A DNA stretch of 64,000 bases, taken from contig CAVUCS010000002.1 of assembly GCA_963740065.1 (NCBI GenBank), positions 62,001 to 126,000 of the forward strand, in the 5' to 3' direction. The translations under genes were made by a program, and so were the position numbers. The notes under the pieces were generated by a model. That model was not told where the DNA came from. It saw only the letters and a list, made by a program, of their open reading frames with translations, and made no database searches. Of the stretch, positions 35,569 through 43,510 are shown one piece after another. Each line of letters begins with the position of its first letter. Within the stretch, counting starts at the first letter, position 1. Origin of the DNA: DASVDE01 sp963740065 (GTDB taxonomy: Bacteria; Actinomycetota; Thermoleophilia; Solirubrobacterales; 70-9).

Positions 35569-35920
35569 GCTCGGTGATCGTCTCGAAGAGGCGATCGAAG
35601 TCAATTGGCTTGGCGATGTAGCCGCTGACCTCCAGGTCGCTGGGCGCTTCGGCGTCCTCCTCGTCCTGGTGGGCGCTGACGATCAGCACCGGGGTATCGA
35701 TTCCTTCGCCGCGTAGCTCGCGCAGGGCGTCGATGCCGGACTTGACGGGCATCATCGCGTCGAGCAGGAGGACATCGTGTTCGGGGCCTTCGCGGTGCAG
35801 GGCGTCCATCACCTCCTGGCCGTCGGCGGCTGTCTCCACTTCGTAGCCCTCCATCTCCAGCCGAGTCCGCATCAGCAAGAGGATCGTCTCGGAGTCGTCG
35901 GCGACGAGGACTCGCGCCAT
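35558..35920 (-). CDS. Single-domain response regulator (receiver only)
   Basis: 120 aa: VLVADDSE acidic pair, phospho-acceptor Asp in LLLDAMMPVKSG (about residue 52), Ser in LIVSAHQ and Lys in YIAKPIDF. No output domain, so it likely acts by protein contact or in a phosphorelay. It overlaps the upstream kinase stop by 4 nt (ATGA), which makes that kinase its partner. Confidence 0.92.
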   Translation of the reverse strand: MARVLVADDSETILLLMRTRLEMEGYEVETAADGQEVMDALHREGPEHDVLLLDAMMPVKSGIDALRELRGEGIDTPVLIVSAHQDEEDAEAPSDLEVSGYIAKPIDFDRLFETITELTS

Positions 35921-37158
35921 CAGCCGGCCTCGGCCGCGGTTGGGTTCGGGCTCTCGGCATTGGTGAGGACCGGCAGGCGGACCCGGAAGGTCGCGCCCTC
36001 GTCGGCAGTTGAGTCGACGTCGATCGCCCCCCCGTGCAGCTCGACCAGGGATTTGGAGATCGCCAGGCCGAGGCCGGTTCCGCCGACGCGCTGGGTCAGC
36101 CCGGCGTCGCCGCGGGTAAAGCGGTCAAAGATGTGCTCGATCTGTTCAGCCGGGATGCCCGGCCCGTCGTCGCTCACCGCAATCTCCACCTCGTCGCCTA
36201 CTCGGCCGGCGGTAGCTCTGATCGATGCGCCGGAGGGGCAGTACTCGTGCGCGTTGGTCAAGAGATTTATCAGCACTTGGCGAATCCGATCCGGCTCGAC
36301 TCTGATCTGGGGCAGTTCCGGCTCGATCACGGTCTCGAGCGATTGCCCGCCGGCCTCGGTCTGGGCGCGCATCGTCCGCACCGCGTCTTCGACCAGCGGG
36401 CCGACTTCGGTCGGCACCGGCTTGATCGCGAGGCGCCCGGCGTTGCTTCGGGCGAGGTCGAGCAGGTCATTGAGCAGGCGGACCAGGTGGCGGGTGTTGT
36501 CGAGGATGATCTCGACCGTCTCCGCCTGCTTCGGGCTGAGCTGCTCCCGCTCCAGCATCAGCACTTCGGCGAATCCCTGCACCGAAGTGAGGGGGCTGCG
36601 CAGCTCATGGGAGGCGGTGAGGACGAACTCGTCTTTCATCCGGTCGAGCTGGTCGCGGCGGCCGGCCTCGCGCTGCAGCTCGGCGGCCATCTCGTTGAAG
36701 GCGGCGCCGAGGGTGGCGGTTTCGGAGAGCCCGCCGACTTTGACGCGCGCGTCGAGGTCGCCCTCGGCCAGCGCTCTGGCGGCGTCGACCAGCTCCTCCA
36801 GGGGGCGGCGCATCGAGGCGATCAGGCCGCTGAAGAGCAGCACCGCTCCGGTCAGCCCGGCGATTAGCCCCGCCGCCACCAGCAGCGCCGTGTCCCGGGT
36901 CTCGACGGTGATGTCGTCGCGCAGTTCGCGCCGCCGTGTCCGCTGGGAGGCGATCGTCGCCTGTGCCGCCGCGGGTCGTTGGCCCTTCGCGAGGCGCACC
37001 TGGGCGGCCGTCTCCACCTGGTAGGAGCGGGCGATCTCATGCTCGAAGTTCTGGCGTTGCTGGATGAAGCGGGCGACGCCGATCACCGCGAGGGCGGCGA
37101 GCAGGGCAAAGGCGATCGCGAAGCCGATCGTCAGCCGGTTGGCGAGTGACGGGTTCAA
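35920..37158 (-). CDS. Membrane sensor histidine kinase, partner of the receiver protein
   Basis: 412 aa from TTG 37158, chosen because GAGAGG lies 7 nt upstream and the protein then opens MNPSLANRLTIGFAIAFALL. It has two membrane helices with an extracytoplasmic helical sensor (four-helix/CHASE3-like), HAMP, HisKA (TASHELRSPLTSVQGFAEV) and HATPase (NLLTNAHEYCP, DDGPGI, GGTGLGLAIS). Longer frames run into the divergent kinase-like gene at 37193. It is of the WalK/PhoR type. Confidence 0.93.
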   Translation of the reverse strand: MNPSLANRLTIGFAIAFALLAALAVIGVARFIQQRQNFEHEIARSYQVETAAQVRLAKGQRPAAAQATIASQRTRRRELRDDITVETRDTALLVAAGLIAGLTGAVLLFSGLIASMRRPLEELVDAARALAEGDLDARVKVGGLSETATLGAAFNEMAAELQREAGRRDQLDRMKDEFVLTASHELRSPLTSVQGFAEVLMLEREQLSPKQAETVEIILDNTRHLVRLLNDLLDLARSNAGRLAIKPVPTEVGPLVEDAVRTMRAQTEAGGQSLETVIEPELPQIRVEPDRIRQVLINLLTNAHEYCPSGASIRATAGRVGDEVEIAVSDDGPGIPAEQIEHIFDRFTRGDAGLTQRVGGTGLGLAISKSLVELHGGAIDVDSTADEGATFRVRLPVLTNAESPNPTAAEAG

Positions 37159-37192
37159 GCGGCGGCCTCTCCGAGAATATGCTTGCCCCACT

Positions 37193-38257
37193 ATGAGCGA
37201 CGAGGCTACAGGCACCGCCGGGGCCGATACCGCGCCGGAGGGGATCGACCGGGCGGGCGTTGAGGCTTGGTTCGCCGCGCACGTGCCGGGGGTCGAGTTG
37301 CCGCTTGCCTTTGAGCGGATCTCCGGTGGGCACTCGAACTTGACCTACCGGGTCAGCGATGCCGCCGGGCACAGCTGGGCGCTGCGCCGGCCCCCTCTGG
37401 GCAAACGGCTCGGCTCGGCTCATGACATGGGGCGTGAGCACAAGGTTGTTTCGGCGCTGGGGCCTACCTCCGTGCCGGTGGCGCCGGTGGTCGGGCTGTG
37501 CGAAGACGAGAGCGTCAACGGCGCCCCCTTCTACGTGATGGATTTCGTCGAGGGACCGATCCTGCGCGGTCTCGCCGAGGCCGACGCCTTCCCCGAGGAG
37601 ACCGACCGGCGAACGATCGGGGAGCGGGTGGCGGACACTCTGGTCGCGATTCACGCGGTCGATCCCGACGTGGTCGGCCTGGGGGACCTCGGCCGCAAGG
37701 AGGATTACGTCGCCCGCCAGCTGCGTCGCTGGCACGGACAGTGGGAGAAGTCAAAGACTCGGGAGCTGGCGGCGATCGACTCGGTGCATGAGCGCCTCTC
37801 CGCGCGCATCCCCGAGCAGGGCCCGGCGACGATCGTCCACGGCGACTACCGCCTGGACAACATGATCCTCGCGCCGTCCGGCGAGGTCGCCGCGGTCGTC
37901 GACTGGGAGCTGTGCACGCTCGGCGACCCGCTCGCCGATGTCGGCCTGCTGATGGTCTACTGGCCCGATCGCGGCGAGGAGACGATCGCCCTCGGCCAGC
38001 CGGCGAACCTGGCGCCCGGCTTCCCCACTCGCGACGAGCTGCGCGCCCGCTACGCCGAGCGCTCCGGCCGCGACCTCGCCGACCTCGATTTCTTCATCGC
38101 CCTCGGCTACTGGAAGCTGGCGATCATCCTCGAGGGCGTCTACGCCCGTTACGCCGCCGGCGCCTACGGCAAGGCCGACGAGGGAATCCAGCATTTCGCC
38201 CGCCTGGTAGAGCGCCTGGCCGAGGCCGCTGACGAGGCGGAGTGCCGCACTGTCTAA
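37193..38257 (+). CDS. APH-type phosphotransferase family protein
   Basis: 354 aa. An aminoglycoside-phosphotransferase fold is shown by ISGGHSNLTYRV (nucleotide loop), catalytic HGDYRLDNMIL (Brenner motif, about residue 210) and metal-binding DWELCTLGDPLADV. These proteins commonly lie near acyl-CoA dehydrogenases (ACAD10/11-like) and may phosphorylate hydroxyacyl-CoA intermediates. An acyl-CoA dehydrogenase lies 4 kb away. Antibiotic resistance is not implied. ATG 37193. Confidence 0.88.
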   Translation: MSDEATGTAGADTAPEGIDRAGVEAWFAAHVPGVELPLAFERISGGHSNLTYRVSDAAGHSWALRRPPLGKRLGSAHDMGREHKVVSALGPTSVPVAPVVGLCEDESVNGAPFYVMDFVEGPILRGLAEADAFPEETDRRTIGERVADTLVAIHAVDPDVVGLGDLGRKEDYVARQLRRWHGQWEKSKTRELAAIDSVHERLSARIPEQGPATIVHGDYRLDNMILAPSGEVAAVVDWELCTLGDPLADVGLLMVYWPDRGEETIALGQPANLAPGFPTRDELRARYAERSGRDLADLDFFIALGYWKLAIILEGVYARYAAGAYGKADEGIQHFARLVERLAEAADEAECRTV

Positions 38258-38374
38258 GTCCCTGTCGTCCGGTTGTCCATCCGGCGCTTGACGCCGCTTG
38301 GGCAAGCTGAAAGGGTGCCGTTGTCTCGCCCCGGGTTGGGCGCTCGCTCGATACCCCTCAGCAAGGAGAACTTT

Positions 38375-39091
38375 GTGAACCAGATTCGCAAGCGACTCAC
38401 GTTCGCGAACGTGATGTCCACGATCGCCGTCTTCCTCGTCCTGAGCGGTGGCGCGGCGATCGCGGCCAAGCACGCCTTGAAGAAGAACAGCGTCGGCACC
38501 AAGCAGCTGAAGGCCAACGCCGTGACCAAGAAGAAACTGAAGAAGAACTCGGTGGTGCGGGCCAAGATTGCGAACAGCGCTGTCAACGGGGCGAAGGTCA
38601 GAAATGCGTCTTTGACCAGCGCGGATCTCAGTTCCGCCACGAATGACTCGTTCTCGCACGTAGTCGAGAGGATTCGCGGCACAGCGGGCATTCCCATGAC
38701 CGACAATGCGTTGTACCCGTTGAATAATCCGACTTTCACGCAGACCGCAGGCCGAAACGACCAGTACATCGGAGCGGTCGACGTGACGTTCTCCGCGAGC
38801 TGCACCCAGCCTCGGCAAGCGACTGCATATCTCCTGATCGACGCGGTCGATCCGACCAGACTGAGAGCTGAAGAGCTGGCTGGATTGGGCGTCATAGCGG
38901 ACGGTGGTACCGGGGCCGTTACCAAGCGTCTCGAGTTTGTCCCGTTCATTGGCGGTGCCGGGATGTCGAAGTTCGCGCCCGGAGCCGACACCCCCCATAC
39001 GTTCTCGATTCTGCTGCAAAGACCCTCGTGCACGGCGGGTAGCGGTGCCACCGTCTCAGCTGCCGGAATTGACGTGATCGGCACCAAGTAG
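38375..39091 (+). CDS. Secreted protein with basic NSV-repeat N-terminus (paralogue A)
   Basis: 238 aa from GTG 38375 (AAGGAG upstream). The layout is a signal segment (VMSTIAVFLVLSGGAAIAAK), then a short repetitive Lys/Asn/Val block (KKNSVGTKQLKANAVTKKK and following), which recurs as NSV...NAV...NSV and is likely a coil of pentapeptide-like turns. A C-terminal beta domain of ~150 aa follows with two Cys (SASCTQP, SCTAGS). This layout is widespread in Thermoleophilia; function unknown. A 120-bp stretch is identical to paralogue B. Confidence 0.8.
   Translation: MNQIRKRLTFANVMSTIAVFLVLSGGAAIAAKHALKKNSVGTKQLKANAVTKKKLKKNSVVRAKIANSAVNGAKVRNASLTSADLSSATNDSFSHVVERIRGTAGIPMTDNALYPLNNPTFTQTAGRNDQYIGAVDVTFSASCTQPRQATAYLLIDAVDPTRLRAEELAGLGVIADGGTGAVTKRLEFVPFIGGAGMSKFAPGADTPHTFSILLQRPSCTAGSGATVSAAGIDVIGTK
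38483..38602 (+). repeat. 120-bp exact duplicate (copy 1)
   Basis: Identical base for base to 39268-39387 in the next paralogue. The flanking sequence is much more diverged, so this block was copied or converted recently. Confidence 0.9.
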
Positions 39092-39162
39092 TAGCGGTTT
39101 CGTCTCTGTCTTTTATCGAGGTTTCTCGTACTTATCCGCCTGTTCAATCAAGGAGAATTCCG

Positions 39163-39876
39163 GTGAACCAGCTACGTAAGCGACTCACGTACGCAAACGT
39201 AATGTCGTCAATTGCAGTTTTCCTCGTCCTCGGTGGTGCCACCGCATTCGCCGCATCGCAGCTCGGCAAGAACAGCGTCGGCACCAAGCAGCTGAAGGCC
39301 AACGCCGTGACCAAGAAGAAACTGAAGAAGAACTCGGTGGTGCGGGCCAAGATTGCGAACAGCGCTGTCAACGGGGCGAAGGTCAGAGACGCATCGCTAA
39401 CAAGCGCCGATCTCGACGCGGCCACAAACGACTCGTTTTCGCACGTCGTCGCGAGGATCCGGGGCACGGCGGGCATCCCCTGGACCACCGGAGCCGTTTA
39501 CCCATTGAACAGCCCCACTTACACGCAGGCCGCCGGCCGGGACGACCAGTTCATCGGCACTGCGGAAGCGACGTTCTCCGCAAGCTGCACTCAACCTCGA
39601 TCGGTGAGTGCCTACCTCCTGATTGACGCCGTCGACCCGACCAGACCGAAAGGTGATGAACTCGCTGGATTGGGCGTGGCTACAGACAGCGGCGCAGGGA
39701 CCGTAACCAAGCGAATCGAGTTTGTGCCTCTCGCTGGCGGCGTCGGGATGTCGAAATTCGCGCCCGGAGCCGACACCCCCCATACGTTCTCGATTCTGTT
39801 GCTAACCCCGACATGCACAGCGGGTAGCGGCATCACTGCCTCAGCTGCCGGAGTTGACGTGATCGGCACCAAGTAG
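39163..39876 (+). CDS. Secreted protein with basic NSV-repeat N-terminus (paralogue B)
   Basis: 237 aa from GTG 39163 (GGAG upstream). It has the same layout as paralogue A and is close to it along its whole length. The NSV block is identical at DNA level and a second ~47-bp block near the end (TTCGCGCCCGGAGCCGACAC and following) is also identical, while the middle has diverged in silent and replacement positions. This fits tandem duplication followed by gene conversion. Cell-surface location inferred. Confidence 0.8.
   Translation: MNQLRKRLTYANVMSSIAVFLVLGGATAFAASQLGKNSVGTKQLKANAVTKKKLKKNSVVRAKIANSAVNGAKVRDASLTSADLDAATNDSFSHVVARIRGTAGIPWTTGAVYPLNSPTYTQAAGRDDQFIGTAEATFSASCTQPRSVSAYLLIDAVDPTRPKGDELAGLGVATDSGAGTVTKRIEFVPLAGGVGMSKFAPGADTPHTFSILLLTPTCTAGSGITASAAGVDVIGTK
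39268..39387 (+). repeat. 120-bp exact duplicate (copy 2)
   Basis: Second copy of the block at 38483-38602, encoding the basic NSV-repeat segment. Confidence 0.9.
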
Positions 39877-39927
39877 CGGGTGTCGTCACAGCGTCAAACT
39901 AGAGGGCCGGCCTTTTCGAGCGCCTCG

Positions 39928-39957
39928 TCCCGCCTGTCAGAAATCTGACAGGCGGGA
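39928..39957 (+). terminator. Terminator-like hairpin after paralogue B
   Basis: Perfect 13-bp stem TCCCGCCTGTCAG with loop AAAT, 52 bp past the stop codon. No T-run follows. It separates paralogue B from paralogue C. Confidence 0.7.
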
Positions 39958-40049
39958 ACTAGATATGTGCCTCTAGGGTTGTGGTCGGTTGCTCGGGGTC
40001 GGCAGGGACCGCTCCCGACGTACATACCCAACGACTCAAGGAGCAGGCT

Positions 40050-40760
40050 TTGAACCAGATTCGCAAGCGTCTCACGTACGCGAACGTGATGTCGTCGATC
40101 GCTGTCTTTCTCGTCCTCGGTGGCGCGACCGCTTTTGCCGCCTCGCATCTCAGCAAGAACAGCGTCGGCCCCAAGCAGCTGAAGAAGAACGCGGTCCGCA
40201 CTTCGAAAATCAAGGGCGGAGCGGTGACCTTCAAGAAGCTGCACAAGAACTCGGTGCGCACCGCGAAGGTCAAGAACAACGCGATCACCGGCGCCAAGGT
40301 CAACGAGTCGACACTCGGCGAGGTGCCGCTGGCGACGACCGCCAACAACCTGGCCGGACAGGTCCCGTTTCTCGTCCGCTTGAGCTTCGGGCAGTCGCAG
40401 ACACTTGCCACCAACGGAGTCGTCTCTTTTGTGGCTCAGTGCGAAACCGGGGTCAGAGGGACCAATGACCGGGCTCGGATCCTCGCTCAGACGACTGAGG
40501 ATGGAGCTGCTCTCGACGGGCAGACCGATCTGCACGGTCCGACGACATTTCTCGATGTCGCCACCCCGGAGGACAGACGAGTGCTGGTCTCCACGGATAT
40601 CACAACCGGGGACAGATATGTCAGCGGTGAGATCGATCAGGGCTTCGTGATGGCGCCCAATGGTCAGATGATCACGACGAATTCCGAGGGCTTGGCCCTC
40701 GGGCTGAACTACGCCGGTTCGAACTGCCTGTTCGCCGGTGTTTTCAATCTGGTCGGCTAG
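40050..40760 (+). CDS. Secreted protein with basic NSV-repeat N-terminus (paralogue C)
   Basis: 236 aa from TTG 40050 (GGAG 7 nt upstream, aligning with the starts of A and B). The N-terminus matches B (MNQIRKRLTYANVMSSIAVFLVLGG in part), and the repeat block continues as NSVGPKQLKKNAVRTSKIKGG. The C-terminal beta domain is unrelated in sequence to A and B (RLSFGQSQTLATNGVVSFVAQCETG). So a conserved secreted stalk carries a different head domain. Confidence 0.8.
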   Translation: MNQIRKRLTYANVMSSIAVFLVLGGATAFAASHLSKNSVGPKQLKKNAVRTSKIKGGAVTFKKLHKNSVRTAKVKNNAITGAKVNESTLGEVPLATTANNLAGQVPFLVRLSFGQSQTLATNGVVSFVAQCETGVRGTNDRARILAQTTEDGAALDGQTDLHGPTTFLDVATPEDRRVLVSTDITTGDRYVSGEIDQGFVMAPNGQMITTNSEGLALGLNYAGSNCLFAGVFNLVG

Positions 40761-40784
40761 ACACTCAGCCAGTTTCAGGGGTAG

Positions 40785-40812
40785 AGAGAGCCGGGCGAAA
40801 GCCCGGCTCTCT
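40785..40812. terminator. Bidirectional terminator
   Basis: 12-bp perfect stem AGAGAGCCGGGC with a GAAA loop, followed on the plus strand by TATTTGTT. It ends paralogue C and overlaps the stop codon of the convergent nucleotidyltransferase-like gene by one base. Confidence 0.88.
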
Positions 40813-41303
40813 TATTTGTTGCGTTCGCGCTTTAGGCGCAGGGCGTCGCGCGTCGCGTAGAGAGCCGGCAGGGCGGCGGTGTCCTTTGGTCGTCCCAGCT
40901 TCTCCTTTGAGGCGATCACTTCGTCGATCGTGAGCACACGGATCGAGAGGTGGCCAAGCGCCATTTCGATCGTGGCCACTTCCTCATAGCCGCCAATCGC
41001 CGTGGCATGGGGGACGATGTCGACCGGGCCGGCCTCGGTGTCGAAGTGCTGGGATTGCCAGCCGAGAAAATCGGCCCCTTCGAGGTCGAGTGCTCTATCC
41101 CCGCCGCGATCCCGGGCGCCCAGGGAGTTGAGCGCAGCGGCAAGACGGTCGGCGTTGTCGAGGTCTCGCCGAGGCATAACGTCGAGGTCGAGCGTGACCG
41201 ATGGGTTGCCTTGTAGCCAGGCCGCAATCGCTCCGATCACGCAGAATTCGACCTCGTGCTCGACGAGGGAGCGAAGGAGCCGTTCGGGGTCGAGCTCGGT
41301 CAT
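40812..41303 (-). CDS. Nucleotidyltransferase-like protein, putative toxin of a toxin-antitoxin pair
   Basis: 163 aa. The N-terminal half has a nucleotidyltransferase-like core: VEFCVIGAIAAWLQG in place of the G-S helix, then TLDLDVMPRRDLDN with an Asp-x-Asp pair near residue 38 and a further strand GPVDIVPHA. This pattern fits AbiEii/MNT-type proteins (DUF6036-like). Its start overlaps the stop of the HTH gene by 4 nt. The pairing suggests a toxin-antitoxin or phage-defence module; activity is not proven. Confidence 0.75.
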   Translation of the reverse strand: MTELDPERLLRSLVEHEVEFCVIGAIAAWLQGNPSVTLDLDVMPRRDLDNADRLAAALNSLGARDRGGDRALDLEGADFLGWQSQHFDTEAGPVDIVPHATAIGGYEEVATIEMALGHLSIRVLTIDEVIASKEKLGRPKDTAALPALYATRDALRLKRERNK

Positions 41304-41614
41304 GGTTGTCCTTGCGCAATTTCGCGCAGACGGGCGTAGCGTTTCAAGGCGCGCAGCCGCTCTATCGGGGTCAGCCCGAGGAGAAGCTGGGTGAGCTCGA
41401 CGTCGTGTGGATCGGGTATCGCCTCAGCCCGGATCGTCACCCGGCGCCCGCACGCCGCCACCAGTCGCTGGAGCGTCTCCCAGGAGGGCGTAGCGACCCC
41501 GCGCTCGTAGCGAGCGATCGCCGGCTGCGATGTCTCAGCCTTCCTCGCCAGGGCGCGCTGCGAAAGCCCCGCGGCAAGCCGCGACTCGCGGACGAGCGTC
41601 GCCGGGGAGTTCAT
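41300..41614 (-). CDS. XRE-family HTH regulator, putative antitoxin
   Basis: 104 aa. The N-terminal helix-turn-helix is LVRESRLAAGLSQRALARKAETSQPAIARYERG (in two parts), typical of Cro/C1-type domains. A C-terminal helical tail ends in ERLRALKRYARL. It precedes and overlaps the nucleotidyltransferase-like gene. A palindrome 8 bp upstream of its ATG is a likely autoregulatory site. Confidence 0.85.
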   Translation of the reverse strand: MNSPATLVRESRLAAGLSQRALARKAETSQPAIARYERGVATPSWETLQRLVAACGRRVTIRAEAIPDPHDVELTQLLLGLTPIERLRALKRYARLREIAQGQP

Positions 41615-41621
41615 CTGCCCT

Positions 41622-41641
41622 ACGATACCTCATCAAGTATC
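41622..41641 (-). promoter_or_regulatory. Palindrome CGATAC-N8-GTATCG, candidate operator of the HTH/nucleotidyltransferase pair
   Basis: Perfect 6-bp arms separated by 8 bp, positioned 8-27 bp upstream of the HTH gene start, where antitoxin binding would block transcription. It lies between this pair and the 3' end of the acyl-CoA dehydrogenase gene. Confidence 0.6.
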
Positions 41642-41655
41642 GCTGACGGAAGGAG

Positions 41656-42918
41656 TCAGATTGGGCGGGGGGCGTGCTTTGCGGTGAGGGTGCCCTCGGT
41701 TTCCGCCTCGGCGCGCTTGGCCCAGCGGTTCAGCTCGCGGCGGGCGAGGACCATTTTGTGGACCTCGTCGGGGCCGTCGGCGAGGCGGAGCATGCGGCTG
41801 AAGCGCCAGAGGGCGGCGAGGGGTGTGTCGTCGGTCATGCCGAGGGAGCCGTGGATCTGGATCGCCCGGTCGAGCACGTCCATCACCATGTTGGCGGCGA
41901 TGATCTTGATCGCCGAGATCGCCTGGCGGGCGGCGCGCTTGCCCTCGGTGTCCATCTTCCAGGCGGCATAAAGGGTGAGCAGGCGGGCCTGGTCGATCTC
42001 CATCCGCGAGGCGGCGATCGACTCTTGGACGAACTGCTTGTCGGCGAGCGGCCCGCCGAAGGCTTCGCGTTCGTTGGCGCGGCGGCACATCATCTCCAGG
42101 GCCCGCTCGGCGGTGCCGATCGCGCGCATGCAGTGGTGGATGCGGCCGGGGCCGAGGCGGTCCTGGGCGATGGCGAACCCTTGTCCCTCGCCGCCGAGCA
42201 GGCTTGCCGCCGGCACGCGGCAGTCTTCGTAGCGGATCTCACAGTGGCCGGGTCCTCTGTCGTGGCCCATCACCGGGATCGGCCGCACCAGCTCGAAGCC
42301 GGGCGCGTCGGTGGGTACGCAGATCATCGAGGCGCGGGCGTAAGGCGGAGCGTCGGGGTCGGTGACGACCATCGCGATCGCCAGGTCGGCGCCCATCGCC
42401 CCCGAGGTGAACCACTTGTGGCCGTTGATCACCCACTCGTCGCCGTCGCGCACCGCGCGCGCTTGCAGCAGCGTCGGGTCGGAGCCGGAGACCTCCGGCT
42501 CGGTCATCGAGAAGCAGGAGCGGATCTGCCCGTCGAGCAGCGGCTCCAGCCAGCGCTCCTTCTGCTCATCGGTGCCGTGTTCGGCGAGGATCTCCATGTT
42601 GCCGGTGTCGGGCGCGGCGCAGTTGAAGGCCATCGGCGCCGCCACCGGGCTGCGTCCCATCTCCTCGCAGAGCAGCCCGTACTCCCAGTTGGCAAGACCC
42701 GGCCCGTGGCGCTCCTCCGGCATGAAGAGGTTCCATAGGCCCTCGGACTTCGCCCGCTCGCGGATGTCGACGAGGATCTTCGGGTAGGGGACGCCGGGCG
42801 CGACCTCGGCGTCGAGCGCCTCCATGATCTCCCGCTCCTGCGGATAGATCTGCTCGTCGATGAAGTCGAGGATCCGCTCGCGCAGGGTCTCGACCTGGGG
42901 GCTGGGCTTGAAATCCAT
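41656..42918 (-). CDS. Acyl-CoA dehydrogenase
   Basis: 420 aa. It has the helical N-terminal domain, then the FAD/substrate loop CFSMTEPEVSGSDPTLLQ, the beta domain with WVINGHKWFTSGA, and the C-terminal four-helix domain with QIHGSLGMTDDTPLA. It is of the longer ACAD10/11-like subgroup by pattern (PGRIHHCMRAIGTAERALEMM). It oxidises acyl-CoA to enoyl-CoA; chain length unknown. Eleven bp after the broken reductase gene, same strand. Confidence 0.93.
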   Translation of the reverse strand: MDFKPSPQVETLRERILDFIDEQIYPQEREIMEALDAEVAPGVPYPKILVDIRERAKSEGLWNLFMPEERHGPGLANWEYGLLCEEMGRSPVAAPMAFNCAAPDTGNMEILAEHGTDEQKERWLEPLLDGQIRSCFSMTEPEVSGSDPTLLQARAVRDGDEWVINGHKWFTSGAMGADLAIAMVVTDPDAPPYARASMICVPTDAPGFELVRPIPVMGHDRGPGHCEIRYEDCRVPAASLLGGEGQGFAIAQDRLGPGRIHHCMRAIGTAERALEMMCRRANEREAFGGPLADKQFVQESIAASRMEIDQARLLTLYAAWKMDTEGKRAARQAISAIKIIAANMVMDVLDRAIQIHGSLGMTDDTPLAALWRFSRMLRLADGPDEVHKMVLARRELNRWAKRAEAETEGTLTAKHAPRPI

Positions 42919-42928
42919 GGCGGGGAAG

Positions 42929-43494
42929 CTACTTCAAGCGGTAGCGGGCGAAGAGTTCGCCGTCTTGCTCGAGTAGCCAGGCCAACTCCAGTTCGGCTAC
43001 GGCGGGAAGGTCGCCCTCGATGATGCGCGGGCGCGACGCCGCCGGCTAGCTTCGGCGCGATCGTCAGGAACAGCTCATCGACCAGGCCCAGCGATTGAAG
43101 GGCGCCGTGAAGCGTCGGCCCGCCCTCGCAAAGCAGCGTGCGGACGCCCTCTTCTCGAAGAGATCGCATGAGGGCGGCAAGGTCGAGGGGGCCGTCCGGC
43201 CCGCTTTCGACCACGATGAGCCGTCTCTCCAGCCCGCTATAGCGCTCGGCGCGCATCGTCCCCGCCCCGATCATCACCGCGTCGAAGCGGGTCCGCAAAC
43301 CAGTCAGCATCGCCGTGTCGGCGTCGGAGCCGATCGGCCCCGAGCGCCCGTCGATACGTCGCCCTCCCATCGACGGTGGCGACGAAGTTCATCGCGACGA
43401 AGGGACGATCCTCGCGCGCCTCCTCCCAGGGCCGGTAGGAGTCGAGCTGCTCCTCGACTGTGGTCGGGCCGGGATCGGGAAGTAACCGCTGCAT
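42929..43494 (-). pseudogene. RibD C-terminal-like (pyrimidine) reductase with two frameshifts
   Basis: The start MQRLLPDPGPTTVEEQLD is at 43494. In three frames the region reads FVAMNFVATVDGRAT, then IDGRSGPIGSDADTAML with MIGAGTMRAERYSGL and LLCEGGPTLHGAL, then IIEGDLPAVAELELAWLLEQ to a stop at 42929. An extra T near 43355 and an extra base near 43022 separate the frames, and the span is two bases over a multiple of three. Removing both restores a ~187-aa reductase of the riboflavin-type family. It is either a decaying gene or two sequencing errors. Confidence 0.85.
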
Positions 43495-43510
43495 CAGCGG
43501 CGGAGCCTAC

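Noticed and set aside
37193..38257. Aminoglycoside-resistance gene.
   Set aside because: The APH fold is present, but the sequence pattern is that of the broad phosphotransferase family associated with acyl-CoA metabolism.
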